9,861 bases of DNA, taken from DASRHY01 sp046765875 (GTDB lineage Bacteria > Actinomycetota > Actinomycetes > Propionibacteriales > Kribbellaceae). Positions 1 through 5,316 of this stretch are shown in pieces (the stretch's first letter is position 1; every line of letters starts with the position of its first letter). The notes beneath the pieces are model-generated. The model worked only from the letters and a program-made list of their open reading frames with translations, ran no database searches and was not told the DNA's origin. The position numbers were made by a program, and so were the translations under genes. The stretch covers positions 1 through 9,861 of the forward strand of contig JBKPSJ010000080.1 in the NCBI GenBank assembly GCA_046765875.1, given 5' to 3'.

Positions 1-2
1 AC

Positions 3-929
3 GACGCTGATACGTCGTTACATCCGGACCCACCGAGCATCAGCTATGCGCCGCTGCGGCACCCGTTCCAGGGAGCGGACCTCTTTGTCGACACGGGCAC
101 AGCCGCCGCACGCTGGCAGGCCGCGCACGACGCGACCTGGCTGGACCCGATCACCGAGCGGCCACAGGCCCGCTGGATCAATGGCCCACCCGACCTGACC
201 GCGGCACGCACCGTCGCGGGCAAGGCCGACGCCAGGGACGAGCTGCCGGTCTTCGTCGCCTACTACATTCCCAACCGCGGATGCTCTGGCTTCAAGCAGG
301 GTGCACCGAACTCCGCGGCGTACGAGAGCTATCTGCGCGACCTCGTCGACGCCCTCGGCAGCACTCGCTCGGTCGTCGTACTCGAACCTGACGCGGCCGC
401 CGCCGACTGCTTCGACGCCGAGCGCGCCCGGCTGCTGACGGCGGCGGTTCGCCGCCTGTCCAACGCCGGGCATGCGGTCTACCTGGACGCGGGCCACGCT
501 CGCTGGCGCTCCACGGGCGAGATGGCCGGCCGCCTGCTGCGATCCGGGATCGCCGACGCGGAGGGATTCGCGGTGAACGTGGCAAGCCGGCAAACCATCA
601 TCGAAAGCTACCGCTGGGGTCTGGAACTGTCCGACCTGGTAGGAGGCCGCGACTTCGTCATCGACACCTCCCGCAACGGTCTGGGCCCACCACGCGGTAA
701 CCAGTGGTGCAACCCGCGGCGCCAAGCCCTCGGACCCGCACCCCAGACCACCCGCCGCGCCCACCTCGCCGCGCTGCTCTGGATCAAGGCACCCGGCGAA
801 TCCGATGGCAAGTGCGGCGGCGAGAACACCTTCCTGTTCTCACCCCGCCAAGCACGCAACCTCATCGCCCAGTCCCCACGCCTACCAGCGTCCGCCAGAC
901 AAGCCGCCCGGATCAGCCAACCCAACTGA
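3..929 (+). CDS. Glycoside hydrolase family 6 (cellulase/cellobiohydrolase-like), 5'-partial
   Basis: The frame is open from base 3 to TGA at 927-929, so the N-terminus and any signal peptide lie left of the window; 308 residues are visible. GH6 enzymes are secreted inverting beta-1,4-glucanases acting on cellulose. Visible GH6 motifs are VVVLEPDAA (general acid Asp130, numbered from base 3), YLDAGHARW (Asp162), IDTSRNGLGP, NQWCNP and IKAPGESDG (Asp268, the catalytic-base region). Their spacing follows Thermobifida Cel6A D117, D156 and D265. The motif that normally reads RDC (D79 in Thermobifida Cel6A, D175 in Trichoderma Cel6A) reads PNRGCSGF here, with Gly93 in place of the aspartate. Six cysteines at most are visible and no carbohydrate-binding module follows the catalytic domain. 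It runs convergently towards the SGNH esterase, 87 bases away. The family call is secure; the activity is less certain because of Gly93. Confidence 0.93.
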   Translation, partial: DADTSLHPDPPSISYAPLRHPFQGADLFVDTGTAAARWQAAHDATWLDPITERPQARWINGPPDLTAARTVAGKADARDELPVFVAYYIPNRGCSGFKQGAPNSAAYESYLRDLVDALGSTRSVVVLEPDAAAADCFDAERARLLTAAVRRLSNAGHAVYLDAGHARWRSTGEMAGRLLRSGIADAEGFAVNVASRQTIIESYRWGLELSDLVGGRDFVIDTSRNGLGPPRGNQWCNPRRQALGPAPQTTRRAHLAALLWIKAPGESDGKCGGENTFLFSPRQARNLIAQSPRLPASARQAARISQPN

Positions 930-1016
930 CCGGACCAGCAGCTACGCGACCGTCGTACAGCCTGGATTCCGCAACCATGCCGTCTGCCTCCCCACTCGTG
1001 GAGATTCGGCTCAGCG

Positions 1017-1832
1017 TCAACTCCACCAACTGTGTGTCCAGGTGAGCTGCGCCAGAGCGGCCTGGCCGGAAAGGCTCGGGTGGAAATAGTCGAGCTTGCT
1101 GACCTGGCCGCGTCCGAACTGGTAGTTGAAGGTCGCGTCGCCGTCGTACCGGCATTGCGGGTACGACGCGCACTCCTCACGTAGCACCGTGTTGAACGCG
1201 ATAGTGCGGTCGCGCACTGCCTGCCGCTCCGCGGTGGTCCGGTTCGGCGCCAGCAGCGACTGGCAGATGCTCGCGGCGTCCCAGACGAGGCTGGCCCAGA
1301 AGTCGGTGTGATAGATCTCCCAGAGGTGGTACACGTCGGGGATGCTGGCCACGAAGATCCGCGCCTGTCCGGTAGCCAAGGTCTGCAAGGTCTGCCGGAA
1401 CTGTTCGCGGAACGTGTCGACCGGTGTCATCGTCGACGGTGACGAGGTACACACATCGTTCGCGCCCATCAGGATCGTCACGTACCCGGCCTGCTGCGAG
1501 ACGGCCGCCTGAGCCTGACCCGGAGCATCACTCATCCGCGCGCCCGACTTCGCGTCGTTGTAATTGTGGCCAGTGATCGCGGGGTTGAGGACTCGCAAGC
1601 GCTCGTAGTGGCTGATGATGCCGTCCCAGCCCGCACTACCGGTGCTCCACGAGTTGGCCGGATGGTCGCCGTACCAGCAGCACACGTCGGCCGCCATGGT
1701 CATCGAGTCGCCGATCGCGGCCATGCTGCTCGGCGCGGGCGGTGCGGCCTGCGCCGACGGTATGGCCACCGTGCCACCGGCCATGGCCAGCAGCACAGTG
1801 ACGATGGTGGTCCGTAGTGTGGTTCGGCGCAT
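1017..1832 (-). CDS. Secreted SGNH/GDSL-family hydrolase (esterase/lipase-like)
   Basis: A 271-residue protein exported by the Sec route. The N-terminus has two arginines, a hydrophobic core (VTVLLAMAGGTVAIP) and a likely signal peptidase I site after PSAQA (residue ~29). SGNH blocks are GDS with nucleophile Ser43, GAND with Asn125, and DYFHP with Asp248 and His251. The block II glycine is probably in SGARMSD (residues 96-102). Six cysteines in the mature part suggest disulfides, as in actinomycete secreted lipases of this fold. Family members hydrolyse esters of lipids or acetylated sugars; the substrate cannot be read here. I chose the ATG at 1832 because GGAGG sits six bases upstream; an in-frame ATG at 1844 lies before that ribosome site but overlaps the stop of a 16-codon leader ORF (TGATG), so it could be used by coupling. 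A SigB/F-like promoter lies upstream. Confidence 0.9.
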   Translation of the reverse strand: MRRTTLRTTIVTVLLAMAGGTVAIPSAQAAPPAPSSMAAIGDSMTMAADVCCWYGDHPANSWSTGSAGWDGIISHYERLRVLNPAITGHNYNDAKSGARMSDAPGQAQAAVSQQAGYVTILMGANDVCTSSPSTMTPVDTFREQFRQTLQTLATGQARIFVASIPDVYHLWEIYHTDFWASLVWDAASICQSLLAPNRTTAERQAVRDRTIAFNTVLREECASYPQCRYDGDATFNYQFGRGQVSKLDYFHPSLSGQAALAQLTWTHSWWS

Positions 1833-1843
1833 GGTTGCCTCCA

Positions 1844-1894
1844 TCAGGCGGGTTGACGCAGCCGAGCATGATGCCGCCGATCCAAACGGCTCAT
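1844..1894 (-). CDS. Possible 16-residue leader peptide upstream of the SGNH hydrolase
   Basis: The frame encodes MSRLDRRHHARLRQPA and ends in TGA. It has a strong ribosome site, GAGGAG, five bases before its ATG. Its stop overlaps the upstream in-frame ATG of the SGNH gene in the arrangement TGATG, and that ATG is followed by GGAGG for the second ATG at 1832. The peptide is arginine- and histidine-rich and has no cysteine, so it is not the cysteine-type actinomycete leader. It could couple or attenuate translation of the downstream gene, or it may be chance. No homology is claimed. Confidence 0.4.
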   Translation of the reverse strand: MSRLDRRHHARLRQPA

Positions 1895-1959
1895 GGCGAC
1901 TCCTCGCGGCGCGCTGGGGTATTCCAGGTCCGTCGGGTCTCGTAACCGACCCGTTCGCC

Positions 1960-1985
1960 GTACCCGCGCCGATCGGGCACCAAAC
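1960..1985 (-). promoter_or_regulatory. SigB/SigF-type promoter candidate for the SGNH operon
   Basis: Read on the minus strand, GTTT (1985-1982) is followed by 16 bases and GGGTAC (1965-1960). This matches the actinobacterial SigB/SigF consensus of GTTT, 14-16 bases, GGGTAY. It lies 65 bases before the leader ATG at 1894 and 25 bases past the stop of the DUF6766 gene, in non-coding DNA. A second GGGTAC at 1996-1991 has no GTTT at the right distance. A sigma factor of the matching family is encoded at 5317-6123. Confidence 0.55.
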
Positions 1986-2010
1986 GGGGAGTACCCAGCC
2001 GCTGGTTGGT

Positions 2011-2694
2011 TCAGCCTGCTATTCCGGTGGCGTCGTGGGAGGTGCCGACCGGCTTGCTCTCAGGGGATCCGCGTTGGCGTAGGTAGATGCTCAGTACAGC
2101 CATCGATCCGACCGCGAGGAATTCTGACTGCCAGTTCTGCAGGCTGCGACTCCAGAAGTCGGCCGAGCCGAGGTACGACAGCCAGGGCAGCGGGTCTTGC
2201 AGCTGAGTCAGTTGTTCGTGGTTGTACGCCGCCCAGCCGGCGACCGACTGGACCAGCCAGCAGGCCAGGAAGATCGTCCCCATCACCAGGCCGAGCGAGG
2301 ACGAGTACAGCCTGGTGCGCCAGCCGCCGACCCGCGCCCAGCGCGGTGAGTCCGGCCGGGCGTACCGGCCGATCTTCTGCTTCTCGTCGGTCTCGCGGCC
2401 CTGCTCACCGACCGGCTTGGACTCCGGTGAGCCGCGCTGCACCAGCCAGACCGTCAGCACCATGTACAGGAAGAACTGCAGATACTCGCTTTGCCAGTTC
2501 TCGGTGACATCGACGGCGAAGTCGGCAGACGTGATGTACTGCCCGAACGACATCGTGGCCATCCCCGCCGCGATCTGCTGGTTGTTGAACTCGGCCAGAC
2601 CTGCGAACGCCTGACCGATCAGCGCGGCCAGGAACAGTACGCCGAACCCCAGGCTCAACGAGTTGCTGCGCGCGAAGCGACCTAGCCGACTCAT
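2011..2694 (-). CDS. DUF6766-type four-helix membrane protein with internal duplication
   Basis: A 227-residue integral membrane protein of unknown function that I match from memory to the actinobacterial DUF6766 family. It consists of two tandem copies. The first has a helix at ~13-36, NWQSEYL at 67-73, a helix at ~71-86 and QRGSPESKPVG at 86-96. The second has a helix at ~132-157, NWQSEFL at 187-193, a helix at ~191-205 and QRGSPESKPVG at 207-217. A charged linker (~97-128) joins them. Both copies also share an SADF motif before the second helix, and have FNNQQ or YNHEQ after the first. The ATG at 2694 is chosen because it overlaps the stop of the 27-residue gene (ATGA), implying translational coupling; a longer frame upstream would read through that gene. 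It is the last gene of a probable operon with the lipoprotein and perhaps the hydrolase. Confidence 0.85.
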   Translation of the reverse strand: MSRLGRFARSNSLSLGFGVLFLAALIGQAFAGLAEFNNQQIAAGMATMSFGQYITSADFAVDVTENWQSEYLQFFLYMVLTVWLVQRGSPESKPVGEQGRETDEKQKIGRYARPDSPRWARVGGWRTRLYSSSLGLVMGTIFLACWLVQSVAGWAAYNHEQLTQLQDPLPWLSYLGSADFWSRSLQNWQSEFLAVGSMAVLSIYLRQRGSPESKPVGTSHDATGIAG

Positions 2695-2774
2695 CGGTGC
2701 GTCACCCCCAGGACGAAGAAGTACGCCAGTCCGAAAATGATCACGGCCAGATAGCTTGCGAAAATCACGCGCAT
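2691..2774 (-). CDS. 27-residue single-pass membrane peptide (hypothetical small protein)
   Basis: A very short gene encoding MRVIFASYLAVIIFGLAYFF followed by VLGVTHR. It is almost entirely one transmembrane helix (~3-23) with Arg at the start and His-Arg at the end, suggesting an N-in or dual topology. Evidence that it is real: GAGG lies five bases before its ATG, that ATG is six bases past the stop of the lipoprotein gene, and its TGA overlaps the ATG of the DUF6766 gene as ATGA. This is gapless operon packing that a chance frame would rarely show. Its position suggests a subunit or regulator of the DUF6766 membrane protein. It would be missed by gene callers with a 30-residue floor. Function unknown. 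Confidence 0.72.
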   Translation of the reverse strand: MRVIFASYLAVIIFGLAYFFVLGVTHR

Positions 2775-2780
2775 CGGACC

Positions 2781-3191
2781 TCACCCCTTGACCTTGCAGT
2801 CGTAAGGCAGCTCACCGCGCCACGTACATGCCGCCGCCACGACTTTCCAACCATCGGCGAACTGCGCCAGGAACGCGGTGTCGCCACGAAGCCGCACCTG
2901 CGCCTGGTCACCGAAGCGCTGCTGGTCGACGACCTGGCCGGCCGAAGGGATGTCCTCGTCCATGATGGCCTGGCGGCATGGCGCCTGCCCGGACTGCTCC
3001 ACTTCGGCGATGGTGGGTGGCGCCAGCAATGCGCATGCGGCGGCACCATTGCCGGCGGCAACCGCTGCGTAGAAGCGTTCCGCCACGCTCGACGCCGCGG
3101 TCGAGACATCCGAACCACATCCGGCGGACGCCAACACCACAACCGATGCCAGCGGACCGGTCCATCGTTTCGCATCCAGCACGAGCAGCAT
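2781..3191 (-). CDS. Small cysteine-rich lipoprotein, actinobacterial hypothetical family
   Basis: A 136-residue predicted lipoprotein. The N-terminus MLLVLDAKRW precedes a hydrophobic stretch (~12-23) and the lipobox-like SAGC with Cys25, followed by the polar GSDVST. The -3 position is Ser rather than the usual Leu, so lipidation is likely but not certain. The mature domain has FYAAVAAGNGAAACALLAPP (~40-59), a short acidic segment MDEDIP and GWKVVAAACTWR near the end. It resembles a common actinobacterial extracytoplasmic family of unknown role. Four further cysteines (53, 72, 122, 132) could make two disulfides. ATG 3191 is preferred (AGAGG nine bases upstream) over TTG at 3209. The stop is six bases before the 27-residue gene, and the hydrolase gene ends 50 bases upstream. 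Confidence 0.8.
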   Translation of the reverse strand: MLLVLDAKRWTGPLASVVVLASAGCGSDVSTAASSVAERFYAAVAAGNGAAACALLAPPTIAEVEQSGQAPCRQAIMDEDIPSAGQVVDQQRFGDQAQVRLRGDTAFLAQFADGWKVVAAACTWRGELPYDCKVKG

Positions 3192-3241
3192 GCTCTCAAA
3201 CCTCTGCAATCACGGCCTGCAAAACGCGCCCGTCTGAACCG

Positions 3242-4150
3242 TCACGGTTGGAGGAAGCCGGTCAGACAGCTGACCAGGTCGGCTGCGGCGTTCTCGGCGA
3301 TGTGGTGGGTCGACTCGATGGCCCCGCCGGTGACCTGGCGGCACCACGGCTTCCAGACCGCCACCGGATCGCCGTACAGCCCTTCCATGTCGTCGAGGGT
3401 CGACCACAGCACCAGGGTCGGGCACTCGATCCGCCGGCAGGCGGCGCGGTTCGCCTCGTCGGCACGACGATCGACACCTAGGCCGGCCCGGTAGTCCTCC
3501 ACCATCGCGTGTACTGTCGCCGGGTCCCGGATCGCGGCCAGGAAATCGGCATGGTTCTCCGGCCCGAGCGCGTCCGGCGAGTTCGTGGTCCAGACCTGGT
3601 ACCAGGTCTCGGGATCCGTGCGGATAATCCGTTCGGCGGGCTTGTCGGTCTGGGCGAAGAACCACCAGTGCCACCACATCGCCGCGGACCGCGCGTCGCA
3701 ACGCTCCAGCGCCTCGACGACCGGAACACCGTCCATCACCACGAGCTTGGCGACCCGGTCCGGGTGATCCAGGGCGGTCCGGTAGGCGACGTACGATCCA
3801 CGGTCGTGCCCGGCGACCGCGAAGCGCTCGTGGCCCAGATGATCCATCAGGGCGACGACGTCGGCGGCCATGGCGCGTTTGGAGTACGGCAAGTGGTCGG
3901 CGTCGCTGGCGGGTTTGCCGGACCGGCCGTACCCGCGTAGATCCGGGCATACGACGGTGTACCCGGCTCGCGCGAGCGCGGGCGCGCCGGCGTACCAGGT
4001 GGTGTGGGTACGAGGATGACCGTGCAGCAGGACGACGGCGGGGCCGGTACCGCCGTGGCGGACGCGCACGATGACCTCGCCGGTGTCGACGTAGTCCAAC
4101 TGAAGGTCTTCGAACACGCCGGTCCCGTACCCATGATCCGGTTCGCTCAT
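3242..4150 (-). CDS. Alpha/beta hydrolase, fluoroacetate (haloacetate) dehalogenase-like
   Basis: A 302-residue cytoplasmic hydrolase. From the ATG at 4150 the motifs are LLHGHP (oxyanion region, 41-46), GHDRG (nucleophile Asp116), VVMDGVP (acid Asp140), HWWFFAQ (His161, Trp162), EDYRAG (Tyr220) and ESTHH (catalytic His282). These align with Asp110-Asp134-His280 and the fluoride-pocket His155, Trp156 and Tyr219 of the Rhodopseudomonas fluoroacetate dehalogenase RPA1163. Arg117 matches the first carboxylate-binding Arg111, but the second (Arg114) is Tyr120 here. The substrate may therefore differ; epoxide hydrolase activity is an alternative. An upstream in-frame ATG at 4213 would begin two bases after a terminator-like stem and put an operator-like repeat inside the coding region, so 4150 is preferred, although neither start has a clear ribosome site. 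Length fits the family (~294-305). Confidence 0.85.
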   Translation of the reverse strand: MSEPDHGYGTGVFEDLQLDYVDTGEVIVRVRHGGTGPAVVLLHGHPRTHTTWYAGAPALARAGYTVVCPDLRGYGRSGKPASDADHLPYSKRAMAADVVALMDHLGHERFAVAGHDRGSYVAYRTALDHPDRVAKLVVMDGVPVVEALERCDARSAAMWWHWWFFAQTDKPAERIIRTDPETWYQVWTTNSPDALGPENHADFLAAIRDPATVHAMVEDYRAGLGVDRRADEANRAACRRIECPTLVLWSTLDDMEGLYGDPVAVWKPWCRQVTGGAIESTHHIAENAAADLVSCLTGFLQP

Positions 4151-4190
4151 AGGGTTGCTGGCCGAGAAGTTGAGGGCCTCCGCGCAAGAG

Positions 4191-4207
4191 TAGTTGCCGC
4201 GGTCAAC
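4191..4207. promoter_or_regulatory. MarR-type operator-like inverted repeat upstream of the dehalogenase-like gene
   Basis: The sequence TAGTTGCCGCGGTCAAC has the inverted core GTTG(C)C...G(T)CAAC. It lies 41-57 bases before the preferred start at 4150, where a repressor site would be expected. The same 15-base architecture (GTTGYC, three bases, GKCAAC) recurs at 9776-9790. No MarR regulator gene is in the window. Assignment rests on resemblance to known TTG-N7-CAA MarR sites. Confidence 0.3.
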
Positions 4208-4215
4208 ATACATCT

Positions 4216-4246
4216 CGGGCCTGAGCGGGCGTCCCGCTCAGGCCCG
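4216..4246 (-). terminator. Strong hairpin terminator after the Holin-X/DUF3618 pair
   Basis: A perfect inverted repeat of 14 bases, CGGGCCTGAGCGGG (4216-4229) and its complement (4233-4246), with a three-base loop. It begins 11 bases past the DUF3618 stop. No T-tract follows, which is common for actinomycete terminators. The same arm occurs a third time at 4254-4266, overlapping the DUF3618 stop codon. Confidence 0.7.
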
Positions 4247-4268
4247 TTGTGATCCGCTCAGGCCCGTT
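4234..4268. repeat. 15-bp direct repeat at the end of the DUF3618 gene
   Basis: CCGCTCAGGCCCGTT occurs at 4234-4248 and again at 4254-4268, a 20-base period. The second copy contains the last codons and the stop of the DUF3618 gene; the first forms one arm of the terminator hairpin. The left arm of that hairpin is a third, inverted copy. A local duplication plus inversion would explain this arrangement. Confidence 0.8.
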
Positions 4269-4536
4269 TACGCCATGTGAAGAGCGCCACTGCCGCCGCT
4301 GCGGCGGCAACACCAGCGCCGACCTCGACACGGTGCTGCCTGATCATGGCGATCAGCGGATCCGCCCGCCGCGCCGCCTGTACCCGGATACGCGCGGCCT
4401 TCTCCTTGGCGCGTGCCTTGACATCGGCCTTGGCGGCCAGGGCACCGACCGTGCCGGCCAGTTCCTCGCGGGTCTCGTCGACCTGGTGCTGCAGTTGATC
4501 GATGTCGTCGGGGGGCTGCGTCCGCTGTCCGCTCAT
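4258..4536 (-). CDS. DUF3618 domain protein (small membrane-anchored envelope protein)
   Basis: A 92-residue protein. Residues ~11-40 (DDIDQLQHQVDETREELAGT and VGALAAKADVKA) match the DUF3618 motif, in which a regulator-like helix with RxELxxTVxxLxxKxDVxAR precedes a lysine/arginine-rich amphipathic stretch. One transmembrane helix follows at ~71-87 (VEVGAGVAAAAAAVALF), ending in TWRKRA, so the protein is probably tail-anchored with the bulk in the cytoplasm. Function is unknown; the family is widespread in actinobacteria next to Holin-X genes. The ATG at 4536 overlaps the Holin-X stop (ATGA) and has AAGGAG eleven bases upstream, so the pair is coupled. Longer starts would run through the Holin-X gene. 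Confidence 0.88.
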   Translation of the reverse strand: MSGQRTQPPDDIDQLQHQVDETREELAGTVGALAAKADVKARAKEKAARIRVQAARRADPLIAMIRQHRVEVGAGVAAAAAAVALFTWRKRA

Positions 4537-4925
4537 CGCCGTACACTCTCCTTCACCGCGGCGACGTCCTGTTTGACGCCGTCGATCGCCTGCTCCGGCA
4601 CCGGGGGAGTGGCCCGCCCGACCCGCTTTCTGCCGATCAGGGCAAGGAGGGCGGCCAGCATGAACGCAGCGGCCGCCACGATCAGGGCCGCCGCCCATCC
4701 GGGTAGCACCTCGGCCAGTCCGAGTATCGCCGCGGCCATGACCGCACCGACACCGTAGAAGGCGATCAGCCCGCCGCCTCCGAGCAGGCCCGCACCTGCG
4801 CCCGCGGCCTTGCCCTTCTGACCCAGCTCAGCCTTCGCAAGGGCCAGCTCCTCGCGTACCAGGCGCGGCACCAACTCACTGACCTGCCGCACCAGCTCGG
4901 CGGTGGGGCGCTCATCCGTACCCAT
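4533..4925 (-). CDS. Holin-X family (DUF1469/phage holin superfamily III) membrane protein
   Basis: A 130-residue protein with the family layout. An amphipathic N-terminal segment (ELVRQVSELVPRLVREELAL, 10-29; then AKAELGQKGKA) precedes two transmembrane helices at ~48-71 and ~78-97 separated by a short GW-containing turn. A charged C-terminal tail ends in VKESVRR. Despite the name, chromosomal actinobacterial members are not part of prophages and are thought to act at the cell envelope, often in stress-linked operons with DUF3618; that role is inference. I chose the ATG at 4925 because the family N-terminus begins there and GGAG lies just upstream (short spacing). A SigB/F-like promoter sits 36 bases upstream. 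No phage genes are nearby. Confidence 0.88.
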   Translation of the reverse strand: MGTDERPTAELVRQVSELVPRLVREELALAKAELGQKGKAAGAGAGLLGGGGLIAFYGVGAVMAAAILGLAEVLPGWAAALIVAAAAFMLAALLALIGRKRVGRATPPVPEQAIDGVKQDVAAVKESVRR

Positions 4926-4961
4926 GTCTCCGCATCCCCGATCTCTCGTTCTTCCAAGCCG

Positions 4962-4986
4962 TTGCCCACCACCGGATCGCCCAAAC
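4962..4986 (-). promoter_or_regulatory. SigB/SigF-type promoter candidate for the Holin-X/DUF3618 pair
   Basis: Minus-strand GTTT (4986-4983), a 15-base spacer and GGGCAA (4967-4962) fit the SigB/F consensus except for C in place of T at the fourth position of the -10. It ends 36 bases before the Holin-X ATG. The -35 element lies inside the palindrome at 4980-4993 and inside the LLM remnant. Confidence 0.5.
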
Positions 4987-4993
4987 GTTTGGG
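4980..4993. repeat. Perfect 14-bp palindrome CCCAAACGTTTGGG
   Basis: The two 7-base halves are exact complements with no loop. It covers the -35 element of the Holin-X promoter and coincides with the point where recognisable LLM oxidoreductase coding sequence begins. It may be an operator or a break-point scar. Confidence 0.6.
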
Positions 4994-5279
4994 AGCCGAG
5001 ATCGCGCACCGTCTGTGGGCCAACAGCGGGCTGCCCGGCGAGCTCTCTCAGGTCCTGCCGTCACCGCGGCACTTCGAGCAGGCGTCCCAGTTGGTCACCG
5101 TGAAGTCGACCCGCGAGCCGGTTGCCTGTGGCAAGGACGCCAAGGCGCACATCGAGGCGTTCGGCCCGTACGCCGAGGCCGGGTTCGACGAGATCTACGT
5201 GGCCAACATGGGGCCGTATAACCGGCAGATGCTCGAGTTCTACCGCGAGGAGATCCTCCCGGCGGTCAGACAGGGTTGA
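4983..5279 (+). pseudogene. 3' remnant of an F420-dependent LLM-class oxidoreductase
   Basis: Only about the last 98 codons of a gene normally ~310-330 codons long are present. Recognisable segments are AEIAHRLWANSGLPGEL, VLPSPRHFEQASQLVT, the CG(K)D motif and AGFDEIYVANMGP, ending in EFYREEILP. These match the C-terminus of the TIGR03557-type F420-dependent G6PDH-like oxidoreductases. No ribosome site or credible start precedes it, and the N-terminal F420-binding half of the barrel is missing: upstream DNA is the promoter and 5' end of the Holin-X gene on the opposite strand. The frame is uninterrupted to TGA at 5277, suggesting recent truncation. Intact members reduce or oxidise substrates with coenzyme F420; this fragment cannot. 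Confidence 0.8.
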
Positions 5280-5316
5280 CCCCGCCCACACCGATGTAAA
5301 AGGCGGTACGGAGTGT

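Noticed and set aside
18..764. Long open frame on the minus strand opposite the GH6 gene
   Set aside because: It mirrors the GH6 coding frame, has no recognisable motif or ribosome site, and is explained by the high third-position GC of the opposite gene.
930..1016. Bidirectional terminator between the convergent GH6 and SGNH genes
   Set aside because: Only four-base inverted arms such as TACG/CGTA are visible; no convincing stem.
2695..2784. N-terminal extension of the DUF6766 protein to 2784
   Set aside because: The added 30 residues are read from the 27-residue gene in another frame and do not resemble a family N-terminus; the ATGA overlap gives a better start.
3237..3249. AACCGTCACGGTT as a terminator after the dehalogenase-like gene
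   Set aside because: The loop would be a single base and a realistic fold leaves only four pairs, too weak to call.
4533..4925. Prophage holin
   Set aside because: No lysin, integrase or structural phage gene is near; the chromosomal Holin-X and DUF3618 pair is a common actinobacterial arrangement.
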